Assembly (NCBI GenBank): GCA_035354275.1
Contig: DAOQAU010000032.1
Coordinates: 1 to 19,144, forward strand
DNA from: DAOQAU01 sp035354275
Lineage (GTDB): Bacteria; Cyanobacteriota; Vampirovibrionia; Gastranaerophilales; Gastranaerophilaceae
Direction: 5' to 3'
DNA: 19,144 bases
The notes beneath the pieces were generated by a model. The model saw nothing but the letters and a program-made list of their open reading frames with translations, was not told the origin of the DNA and made no database searches. Made by a program: the position numbers and the translations under genes. Numbering within the stretch: the first letter of the stretch is position 1; each line of letters opens with the position of its first letter. Below, one piece after another: positions 7,168-12,869 of this stretch.

Positions 7168-8178
7168 ATGTTTTCAGGCGGAAGATTTAAAATAAAGGAT
7201 TTTGCAAAGATTTCTGCATTTACGCTTGCAGAGGTTTTGATAGTTATCGGAATTATTGGAATGATAGCTGATTTGACATTGCCTAATTTGATAAAGGATT
7301 TTGAAAAATAACAAACTATTTCAAGACTAAAAAAAGTTTATTCTACTCTTAATCAGGCTGTTGATCAAGCAAAAGTTGATTACGGAACCAATGTTAATGA
7401 TTGGGAATTTGGTAAAAATTTGGAATTGGGAGGTGTTAATGTTACCCTACCCGATGGTTCATTAGCCTATGGTCCATTGAATTATCCTTCTCAAATTTTT
7501 GTAAATACTTACCTTAGGCCTTATTTAAATGTTGCAGAAGATTGCAGTTATACAACTGCCCGTGCTGCCAATGCTTCCTGGCGTGAAAAATGCGGGGTTT
7601 ACAACACAACTTATAAAAACTATCCTATGAAATATCTTTGTGCCGCCAGAAACAATGCTTGTGTTTTTAGCAATACAATAGAGACTAACCCACAGGGCGG
7701 AGCTTACTCAAGGCTTTTATTAAAAGACGGCACTTTGCTTCAAATGTATATTGTCAATGAGTTGAGATATGAATATAGTGATACAACCACGCCCGGCGTT
7801 TGTCCGTCTCCTGCACCGGCGTGTACTAAAATGGCCGCTGTTCCTGATAGTTACAATGATCTTGGAGAGATAGTGCCGGGGACTCCGGAAAGATGCAGAT
7901 GTCATACAAATGAATATAGAATTCGTGCCAATATTTATGTTGACTTAAATGGAATTAAGCCGCCCAATGTCTTTGGTAAAGATATTTTTTTATTGAATTT
8001 ATCTCCTAGTAATGGGACAATTGTTGCTTATCCAGGGGTGGGTAAGACTCGGACTACATTAACCACAAATACGCCTGCAGATAATGCGCCTTGCAAATCC
8101 AACCGTTATGGTTTGTATTGCGGGGCACTTATTATTTATGACGGTTGGAAAATCGCACCTGATTATCCTTGGCCGTAA
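7168..8178 (+). pseudogene. Type IV pilin-like (prepilin) protein, broken by an in-frame TAA
   Basis: From ATG 7168 the product starts with a short basic leader, then SA^FTLAEVLIVIGIIGM, a class III prepilin signal (cleavage before F18, conserved Glu at mature position 5) with the hydrophobic helix. After FEK, codon 48 is TAA (7309-7311). The same frame then continues without another stop to 8178: QTISRLKKVYSTLNQAV, the usual continuation of this helix, and a cysteine-rich globular domain (CGVY, CAARNNACVF, CPSPAPAC, CRCH, CKSN, YGLYCG). VDLNGIKPPNVFGKDIF resembles the calcium-site-like motif of such pseudopilins. One base change (for example from AAA, CAA or GAA) would explain the stop, giving an intact 336-aa protein. 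It could be a pseudogene, a population variant or a base error. No pilus assembly genes are adjacent. The ATG has no Shine-Dalgarno. Confidence 0.8.
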
Positions 8179-8188
8179 CAGGATTGGA

Positions 8189-8206
8189 CTGCTATCTTTG
8201 TAGCAG
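8189..8206 (+). other. Short hairpin after the pilin-like gene
   Basis: CTGCTA and TAGCAG form a 6-bp stem with loop TCTTTG, 11 bp past the pilin stop. It is followed by GTCTTG rather than a T run, so it is at best a weak terminator. Confidence 0.35.
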
Positions 8207-8209
8207 GTC

Positions 8210-8237
8210 TTGACAATATCTGTTGTTATTGTATAAT
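8210..8237 (+). promoter_or_regulatory. Consensus promoter TTGACA-N16-TATAAT
   Basis: Both hexamers match the sigma-70 consensus perfectly (8210-8215 and 8232-8237). It is the strongest promoter visible in the window, with a predicted start near 8244. Confidence 0.85.
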
Positions 8238-8260
8238 AATAAAACGGTAAAGGAAAATTC

Positions 8261-8317
8261 ATGACGGCAAAAAACTCAACACGACGTATAAGACGTATAG
8301 GAAAGGACTTGTTTTAG
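8261..8317 (+). CDS. Short Arg-rich peptide (18 aa), possible leader peptide
   Basis: The sequence is MTAKNSTRRIRRIGKDLF. AAAGGA lies six bases before the ATG, and a perfect-consensus promoter lies 24 bp upstream. Four of 18 codons are Arg (CGA, CGT, AGA, CGT), clustered with two ATA Ile codons around a direct repeat GACGTATA. The stop lies in a possible stem arm and a terminator follows 34 bp later. This is the layout of a leader peptide controlling attenuation, but it could be a free small protein. The family is unknown. Confidence 0.5.
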   Translation: MTAKNSTRRIRRIGKDLF

Positions 8318-8350
8318 CCCGGAGTTTTTGCTTGGAAATATATTTAAAAC

Positions 8351-8382
8351 AAGACCTTTTGAATTAAAAGAGGTCTTTTTTG
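8351..8382 (+). terminator. Intrinsic terminator of the short transcript
   Basis: The stem AAGACCTTTT / AAAAGAGGTCTT (one bulged base) with loop GAATT is followed directly by a T run (8376-8381). Confidence 0.8.
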
Positions 8383-8455
8383 TTACAAATTATGAAATTT
8401 TCACAAAAAACAGGCATGAATAAATATTGAGAACACTTACATTTAGGTGAAGGCT

Positions 8456-8500
8456 AAAACCCCTCACCCCAACCCTCTCCCGCAAGGGGCTAGGGGGAAG
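8456..8500. repeat. Interspersed GC-rich repeat (CCCCTCACCCCAACCCTC type)
   Basis: The first 26 nt (8456-8481) recur exactly, in reverse complement, at 16528-16553 inside the radical SAM gene. The second half (GGGGCTAGGGGGA) is partly complementary to the first, giving an imperfect hairpin. This is a common intergenic repeat type in many bacteria. Confidence 0.75.
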
Positions 8501-8515
8501 TAAAAAGGCACAACT

Positions 8516-8599
8516 ATGATTAAAAATATTCGACGAAATGCAATCATAAAAGCTAACGCTCCAATTATGAAATTAATGAATTTAATTTGGGGCTTGTGA
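8516..8599 (+). CDS. Possible 27-aa small protein
   Basis: An ATG with AAAAAGG about eight bases upstream opens a 27-codon frame. The product is basic at the N terminus (MIKNIRRNAIIKA) and hydrophobic at the C terminus (NLIWGL). It lies between the GC-rich repeat and the 425-aa gene. No homology is recognised and chance is a real alternative. Confidence 0.2.
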   Translation: MIKNIRRNAIIKANAPIMKLMNLIWGL

Positions 8600-8644
8600 T
8601 TTAGATTGTAAGCCGGCACAGGCTTTTGTGCCAAAGAAGGAAAA

Positions 8645-9922
8645 ATGACACTCGGAACAACCATATATTCAATATTAGGAAACAACGCTTCTATTATTCC
8701 ATTAGGGATTAAAGACGTAAGCAACGCACTTGGGCAAACCGCAGGTTCTTACCTTGCAGGAGATAAGATAGAAGGCAAAGACAGATTTATAGATGAATTC
8801 GGAACTCAAGCAATTTGGATTGGCGGAATACCGCTTTATAAAAAATTAATAGATTCAACGCTTTATAAATTATTCGGATTTAATTCAAAAATAAACGTAA
8901 GAGTGCTTAAAGACCCAGAAATTCTTAAAAAAGCAGCAGAGCAAGCACCCGAGCATCTTAAGGCAGGGTTTGAAAAACTGCTTGAAAGCGGTAAAAATCA
9001 AAAGATTTTTAAAGGACTTTTCAGTGCAAGATTTATAGCTTCAACCGCTCTAACTCTTGCTTCTTATAACGCGCTTACTTATTTCAGACACAAAAGCACC
9101 GAAAAATCAGTCTTGGCTGAAATAAAAAGAGAAGAAGAACTAAAAAAAACAAGTCAAAAGTTTATTGAAAACAAAAATAAAAAATCTTTTGATAAATTCC
9201 CTGTTGCGTTTAAAGGCGGATTTCAAGATTTCATGTTTAACCCGGTTAAAAACATGATGATAATTGATGCCGGAATTTCTTCTCAAAGACTTATAAGTTC
9301 AAGAAACCTTCAGGATTTTATCGGATATTCTATAAAAGAAGGTGCTTTCTGGTTCTTTATGTATTTTGCCGGTGCAAAAATCCAAAAAATCTTTGAAAAC
9401 AGAGCTGCCGCAAAACACAAACCGATTGATTTAGACATAAGAGCATTGCAAAATAAAAATCTTAAAACTTTATTTGAAAACGGCACAATAGAGTCAAAAC
9501 TTAAAGAGTTTTCTCTTGAAGGCTCTGATGCTAAAATTTATGAATCTTTATTTAATAATAACAATATTGTCGTTGAAACCGCCAAAAAATCAGACATAAT
9601 TAAAACAATGAAAAAAACAGGCGAAATCAACACAGGTCACTATATCGACATAAAAGAAATAAAAGGGGTTCATACAAAACTTCAAAACCTTTTAAACGGC
9701 TTTAAAGAATTTGAAGCAAAAGGAAAAGGCGGAGTTGATAAATATTTCAAAGAAGTGACCGATCTCAAAAGATTATCTGTACTCAAAAACATCGGAACCT
9801 GTATAGGATTCTTGGGGATTATAGTCCCAGGAACCATGCTTGTTGTAAGACTTTTGAGAAAAGATAAAGAATTTCAGGTTAAAAAAGAGATTAAAGAACA
9901 GGTTTTGAATAAAAAGGGCTGA
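8645..9922 (+). CDS. Hypothetical membrane protein, 425 aa
   Basis: I do not recognise the family. The ATG at 8645 has a clear Shine-Dalgarno (AGAAGGAAAA). There is no cleavable signal peptide. Hydrophobic stretches suited to membrane helices occur at about 128-147 (FIASTALTLASYNALTYF), 231-247 (AFWFFMYFAGA) and 383-405 (IGTCIGFLGIIVPGTMLVV), separated by long Lys/Glu-rich helical segments. The N terminus is Gly/Ser/Ile-rich and mildly hydrophobic, with a glycine-rich region IWIGGIPLYKK near residue 60. Between 250 and 370 there is a soluble, probably helical, domain. The gene is alone on its strand, preceded by the GC-rich repeat and a small hairpin (8614-8632), and followed by low-complexity repeats and convergent aroQ. 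Composition is like the neighbours. A cell-envelope or lineage-specific membrane role is inference only. Confidence 0.8.
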   Translation: MTLGTTIYSILGNNASIIPLGIKDVSNALGQTAGSYLAGDKIEGKDRFIDEFGTQAIWIGGIPLYKKLIDSTLYKLFGFNSKINVRVLKDPEILKKAAEQAPEHLKAGFEKLLESGKNQKIFKGLFSARFIASTALTLASYNALTYFRHKSTEKSVLAEIKREEELKKTSQKFIENKNKKSFDKFPVAFKGGFQDFMFNPVKNMMIIDAGISSQRLISSRNLQDFIGYSIKEGAFWFFMYFAGAKIQKIFENRAAAKHKPIDLDIRALQNKNLKTLFENGTIESKLKEFSLEGSDAKIYESLFNNNNIVVETAKKSDIIKTMKKTGEINTGHYIDIKEIKGVHTKLQNLLNGFKEFEAKGKGGVDKYFKEVTDLKRLSVLKNIGTCIGFLGIIVPGTMLVVRLLRKDKEFQVKKEIKEQVLNKKG

Positions 9923-9924
9923 AA

Positions 9925-10005
9925 AGTTAGGAGTTAGGAATTAGGAGTGAGGAGTTATTTTAGTTGATAAGTCGAATAGTCGATAAGTTGAAAAGTTAAA
10001 TTTAT
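9925..10005. repeat. Low-complexity intergenic repeats (GTTAGGAGT and AAGTCGAATAGT types)
   Basis: Two short repeat families lie side by side between the 425-aa gene and aroQ: about four copies of a GAGTTAGGA-like motif (9929-9955), then GTTGATAAGTCGAATAGTC-like copies (9963-9999). The second family also occurs in coding sequence at 15241-15276 and in diverged form in era. A TTTACTTA-type run (10015-10050) then reaches the aroQ stop. Confidence 0.7.
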
Positions 10006-10050
10006 TATAATTGCACTTATTTACTTATTTACCTATTTACTTATTCACGT

Positions 10051-10488
10051 CTATTTACTATTCAAATACTCGCAAATCGCACTTAATCCGAGTTTATAGA
10101 CATTTTTCTTAAATCCTGTAATTTGGCCTATACAAACAGGCGCAATAAGAGAATTATGTCTGAATTCTTCTCTGGCGTGGACATTTGTCATATGCACTTC
10201 TATACAAGGTAAATTTACAGCAGAAATGGCGTCTCTTATTGCAACGCTTGTATGCGAATAACCGCCCGGGTTAATCACAATACCGTCAAATCCGAAGTTT
10301 GCTTTTTGAATTTTGTCTATAATCTCGCCTTCAATGTTACTTTGAAAAGTTTCTATATCAACGCTAAGTTCAAAAGAGTAAGCATAAAGTTCTTTCTCAA
10401 TATCGGCTAGAGTTTCAAACCCGTATTTTTCGGGCTCGCGTGTACCGAGCATATTCAAATTAGGTCCGTTGATTATTAATATTTTCAT
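10051..10488 (-). CDS. aroQ: 3-dehydroquinate dehydratase, type II
   Basis: 145 aa, the usual length for the dodecameric type II enzyme. It removes water from 3-dehydroquinate to give 3-dehydroshikimate in the shikimate pathway. The signature NGPNLNMLGTREPEKYG holds the flexible-loop Arg17 and catalytic Tyr22. INPGGYSHTSVAIRDAI holds the substrate-binding Asn and H79, and EVHMTNVHAREEFRH contains H99 and R106 of the active site. GAGGT lies five bases before the ATG. The gene is a single-gene unit with no other shikimate genes in the window, converging on the 425-aa gene and diverging from the AbrB-like gene (66 bp between starts). Its last codons run into a TTTACTTA-like low-complexity stretch but the family core is complete. 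Confidence 0.97.
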   Translation of the reverse strand: MKILIINGPNLNMLGTREPEKYGFETLADIEKELYAYSFELSVDIETFQSNIEGEIIDKIQKANFGFDGIVINPGGYSHTSVAIRDAISAVNLPCIEVHMTNVHAREEFRHNSLIAPVCIGQITGFKKNVYKLGLSAICEYLNSK

Positions 10489-10542
10489 CTATACCTCGTT
10501 TTTTAGTTTACAATATTTACTCCAAAATAGCAATTTTTTGTG

Positions 10543-10548
10543 TATAAT
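10543..10548 (+). promoter_or_regulatory. -10 box six bases before an ATG
   Basis: A perfect TATAAT is followed by six bases and the ATG at 10555. No clear -35 was found at normal spacing. The predicted transcript start falls on the start codon, and there is no Shine-Dalgarno. Confidence 0.55.
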
Positions 10549-10554
10549 TAATTT

Positions 10555-11091
10555 ATGAAAAGCGGGAAGAAAAGATTACATCTTGACGGCAAAAAAAGGG
10601 TTACTCTAGGGAAATTAATCTCCAAAGACACGACCTTTTTTGAAGTTGAAAAAAAATCCGACGGAACTTTAATTCTAAAGCCCCAATCAGCACTGAACAA
10701 TGATGAGGCTTGGATTTATAAAGATAAAAAAACATTTAAAAATTTAAAAAAGAGTTTATTGTCGCTCAAAAAAGCTTTAATCACAAAAATAGACAACGAC
10801 TTTTGGGACGGAATGAACGAACTGAAAGATTTGAAATACACAAACGAATTTTTAAAAAATTTAGAGCCGATAATTTCAAAAAACAATTCAAAACTCTTTG
10901 AAGGCATAAAAGGCTCGCTGAAAAAAATTATCTCAAACAATGCCCAAAAACTTACTTTAAAAAACCTGAAAACACATGAAAACAAAGAGGTTTTATTGAC
11001 TTCACTTGAGGGCAAAGAGGCAGACTACAAAATATTTTGGACAACAAAAAATTCACAAATTATTGTTATCAACTTAATAAAAAAGACATAA
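10555..11091 (+). CDS. Unknown protein, AbrB-like N terminus and RelE/ParE-like C terminus
   Basis: 178 aa, very rich in Lys and Asn. Residues 1-44 (LHLDGKKRVTLGKLI, then FFEVEKKSDGTLILKPQ) resemble a SpoVT/AbrB swapped-hairpin antitoxin domain, which typically reads DxxGRVTIPK...FEV..DGxIxLKP. The C-terminal half (TNEFLKNLEPIISKNN, helices, then ADYKIFWTTKNSQIIVINLIKKT) resembles the strand pattern of RelE/HigB-type toxins, which end in YRI.Y....I.LL..F.KKT. If both readings hold, this is a toxin-antitoxin pair fused in one chain; the usual catalytic residues cannot be confirmed by eye. Both are weak resemblances, not firm calls. The gene starts without a Shine-Dalgarno, seven bases after a TATAAT. 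It is followed after 53 bp by the 111-aa gene. Confidence 0.7.
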   Translation: MKSGKKRLHLDGKKRVTLGKLISKDTTFFEVEKKSDGTLILKPQSALNNDEAWIYKDKKTFKNLKKSLLSLKKALITKIDNDFWDGMNELKDLKYTNEFLKNLEPIISKNNSKLFEGIKGSLKKIISNNAQKLTLKNLKTHENKEVLLTSLEGKEADYKIFWTTKNSQIIVINLIKKT

Positions 11092-11144
11092 AAAATATTT
11101 TATGATAAAATCTGAATAAAAATAATGAAAAATACGAGGTAGAT

Positions 11145-11480
11145 ATGAATCAAAGACGTTGGTATGAAAAGGATCCTATCCTGAAAGAAGCGTTGGAGCT
11201 TTTAAAGCTTTCCTGCGATGAGACAAAAACATCTGCGGCAAATTTTATCCTGCAGCTTCAAGAACAGGTGGCTTCAGAGGTTATCGAGCACGTCTATGAC
11301 ATAATGACCAGATATGAAGGGGGCGGAAAACGTTGGTATGATACCGATCCTGTGATAATGAAGGCAATAGAACTTCTTCGGGTTGCGCCTAAAAAAACCC
11401 AAAGAAAAGCTGCCTTAAAACTTTTGTTGGCACTTGAAGACCAAAGTTTTGATAATCTCGATTTAAAATTGGAAGAATAA
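11145..11480 (+). CDS. Small protein with an internal duplication (RWY-DP repeats)
   Basis: 111 aa. Two similar units lie 58 residues apart: RRWYEKDPILKEALELLK (W6) and KRWYDTDPVIMKAIELLR (W64), each followed by a helix with Ala-Ala (AANFILQLQEQ and AALKLLLALEDQ). The fold is predicted all-helical and soluble, with no catalytic motif visible. GAGG in ACGAGGTAGAT gives a good Shine-Dalgarno, so unlike the gene before it this one has a leader; TATGAT at 11101-11106 is a possible -10. It ends 12 bp before folE2 and is probably co-transcribed with it. The function is unknown, and the repeated helical units suggest a binding or dimerising role (inference). Confidence 0.8.
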   Translation: MNQRRWYEKDPILKEALELLKLSCDETKTSAANFILQLQEQVASEVIEHVYDIMTRYEGGGKRWYDTDPVIMKAIELLRVAPKKTQRKAALKLLLALEDQSFDNLDLKLEE

Positions 11481-11492
11481 TTACGGCACAAA

Positions 11493-12296
11493 ATGAATAC
11501 AAACCTTAAAGATGTGCAGAATTTAAAAGACACAAGAGGAGTTGACATCCAAAAAGTAGGGATAAAACACCTTGAATTGCCTTTGATTATTCAAAGAAAA
11601 AACGAATCTAATCAGGTTGTAAGCGCAAAAGCAGGGGTAAACGTGTCTTTGCCCAGACACTATAAAGGCACTCACATGTCTCGCTTTATTGAGGTTTTGA
11701 GCGAATGGAAAAATAAAAATCTTTTGGGTGTTGATATTAAAGGCTGTCTTCACACAATCGCAAAAAAATTGAATGCTCAAAGCGCGGAACTTGAATTTAA
11801 TTTCAAGTATTTTATCGATAAAAAATCCCCCGTGAGCAAAATTTTATCCCCGATGAGCTACGATTGTTCGTTTGAAGGAAAACTTATAAATTTCGGCAAA
11901 AAAGATGAAGATTATAAATTTACTTTAGGCGTAAAAGTACCTGTGACAACGCTTTGCCCTTGTTCAAAAGAAATTTCTTCTCAAGGAGCCCATAACCAAA
12001 GGGCAATTATTTCGGTTAAAATTTCTTACGATGAAAACAGTCACATCTGGATTGAAGATTTGATTGAAATGATTGAAAAATGCGGTTCTTGTCCGATTTA
12101 TCCTCTTTTGAAAAGGGCGGATGAAAAATATGTAACCGAAAAAGCTTATCACAACCCAAAATTTGTTGAAGATGTGCTTAGAGAAGCCGTCTTGAAATTG
12201 AGAGAAAACAAAATTATAAATTCGTTTGAAGTTGAATGCGAGGCATTTGAAAGCATTCACAATCATTCTGCATGGGCGTATCAAAAGGAAAATTAG
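11493..12296 (+). CDS. folE2: GTP cyclohydrolase FolE2 (type IB)
   Basis: 267 aa, normal for the family. It converts GTP to 7,8-dihydroneopterin triphosphate, the first step to folate and other pteridines. The family is the alternative to FolE. Signatures are SLPRHYKGTHMSRF near residue 53, VPVTTLCPCSKEIS (C155 and C157, the first matching the metal-binding Cys region), GAHNQRA, CGSCPIYPLLKRADEKYVT and AYHNPKFVEDVLREA. The start is close to the upstream 111-aa gene and has only a weak Shine-Dalgarno (GAAGAA far upstream), suggesting translation coupled to that gene. It converges on the lipoprotein-like gene with four bases between the two stops. The N-terminal DVQNLKDTRGVDIQKVGIKHLELP is also typical, and no residues appear missing. 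Confidence 0.96.
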   Translation: MNTNLKDVQNLKDTRGVDIQKVGIKHLELPLIIQRKNESNQVVSAKAGVNVSLPRHYKGTHMSRFIEVLSEWKNKNLLGVDIKGCLHTIAKKLNAQSAELEFNFKYFIDKKSPVSKILSPMSYDCSFEGKLINFGKKDEDYKFTLGVKVPVTTLCPCSKEISSQGAHNQRAIISVKISYDENSHIWIEDLIEMIEKCGSCPIYPLLKRADEKYVTEKAYHNPKFVEDVLREAVLKLRENKIINSFEVECEAFESIHNHSAWAYQKEN

Positions 12297-12300
12297 TTTT

Positions 12301-12869
12301 TTATTTATCGGTTTTATCTAAAAACAAATTTAGTGCGTCTTTAAAATCTTTTGGAGTTTCAAGCTCTGAGCCGTTTACGGTTTTTGNNNNNNNNNNNNNN
12401 NNNNNNNNNNNNNNNNNNNNNNNNNNNNNNNNNNNNNNNNNNNNNNNNNNNNNNNNNNNNNNNNNNNNNNNNNNNNNNNNNNNNNNAGTGCGTCTTTAAA
12501 ATCTTTTGGAGTTTCAAGCTCTGAGCCGTTTACGGTTTTTGCGGGCATGGTAGTTTTGTTTAAAACAAACTTTTGATAGATTTTAAGTCCTAAAAATATT
12601 GCAAGTGCCGATACTAAAACGCCTGTCATTGCAAGCAGAAATTTAAGAATGCCGTATTTAAACCCGTCTTTTTCCATGTGCGTAAGTTCATAAGCATTTT
12701 TCTCCGGGATTGTAGCAGGCATTGCACTTGATTGCGCCGGAATAGTTTGTGTAACAGGCGCATTTTGCGACATGGGTGCATTAGGCTCTGTTGCGCAGGC
12801 AAAAAGTGCCGTTGAAAACATTAAAAATAAAAATGAAAATAATAAATTAAGCCATAACTTGTTCTTCAT
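12301..12869 (-). CDS. Lipoprotein-like small membrane protein, 137 aa after closing a false gap
   Basis: The N terminus MKNKLWLNLLFSFLFLMFST is a signal sequence followed by the lipobox LFAC (C25), suggesting lipid attachment. A Pro/Ala/Gln-rich linker follows (NAPMSQNAPVTQTIPAQ), then a transmembrane helix (FLLAMTGVLVSALAIFLGL) and a short acidic tail. The N run breaks the frame. The 55 bp before it and the 55 bp after it are identical, so 155 bases should be removed; this leaves 414 bases, exactly 137 codons plus TAA at 12301-12303, ending ETPKDFKDALNLFLDKTDK. The start overlaps the end of the RNase E/G gene by 23 bp in another frame, suggesting coupled translation. The family is not recognised. 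A lipobox together with an internal membrane helix is unusual, so the first hydrophobic part could instead be a plain anchor. Confidence 0.75.
12387..12486. other. Assembly gap 3 (100 N; flanks overlap by 55 bp)
   Basis: 12332-12386 is identical to 12487-12541, exactly 55 bp. Two contigs that shared their end 55-mer were joined with a 100-N placeholder. No sequence is expected to be missing, and closing it restores the - strand reading frame. Confidence 0.95.

Larger units (their letters stand above)
8244..8384 (+). ncRNA. Short structured transcript (about 140 nt): candidate attenuator or leader RNA
   Basis: It runs from the predicted start to an intrinsic terminator and contains one 18-codon ORF. 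Three pairings can be drawn: A, 8267-8277 with 8322-8331 (GCAAAAAACTC/GAGTTTTTGC, one bulged A); B, CTTGTTTTA 8308-8316 with TAAAACAAG 8345-8353 (9 bp); T, the terminator stem 8351-8360 with 8366-8377. A and B interlock, so they form a pseudoknot or are alternatives, and B overlaps the first bases of T. A ribosome on the short ORF would cover one arm of both A and B. The nearest downstream gene begins at 8645. I recognise no known RNA family, so it may equally be a small RNA or a small-protein mRNA. Confidence 0.5.

Noticed and set aside
7310..7420. Programmed stop read-through or recoding in the pilin-like gene
   Set aside because: TAA with no visible recoding signal; a simple nonsense change or base error is the simpler explanation.
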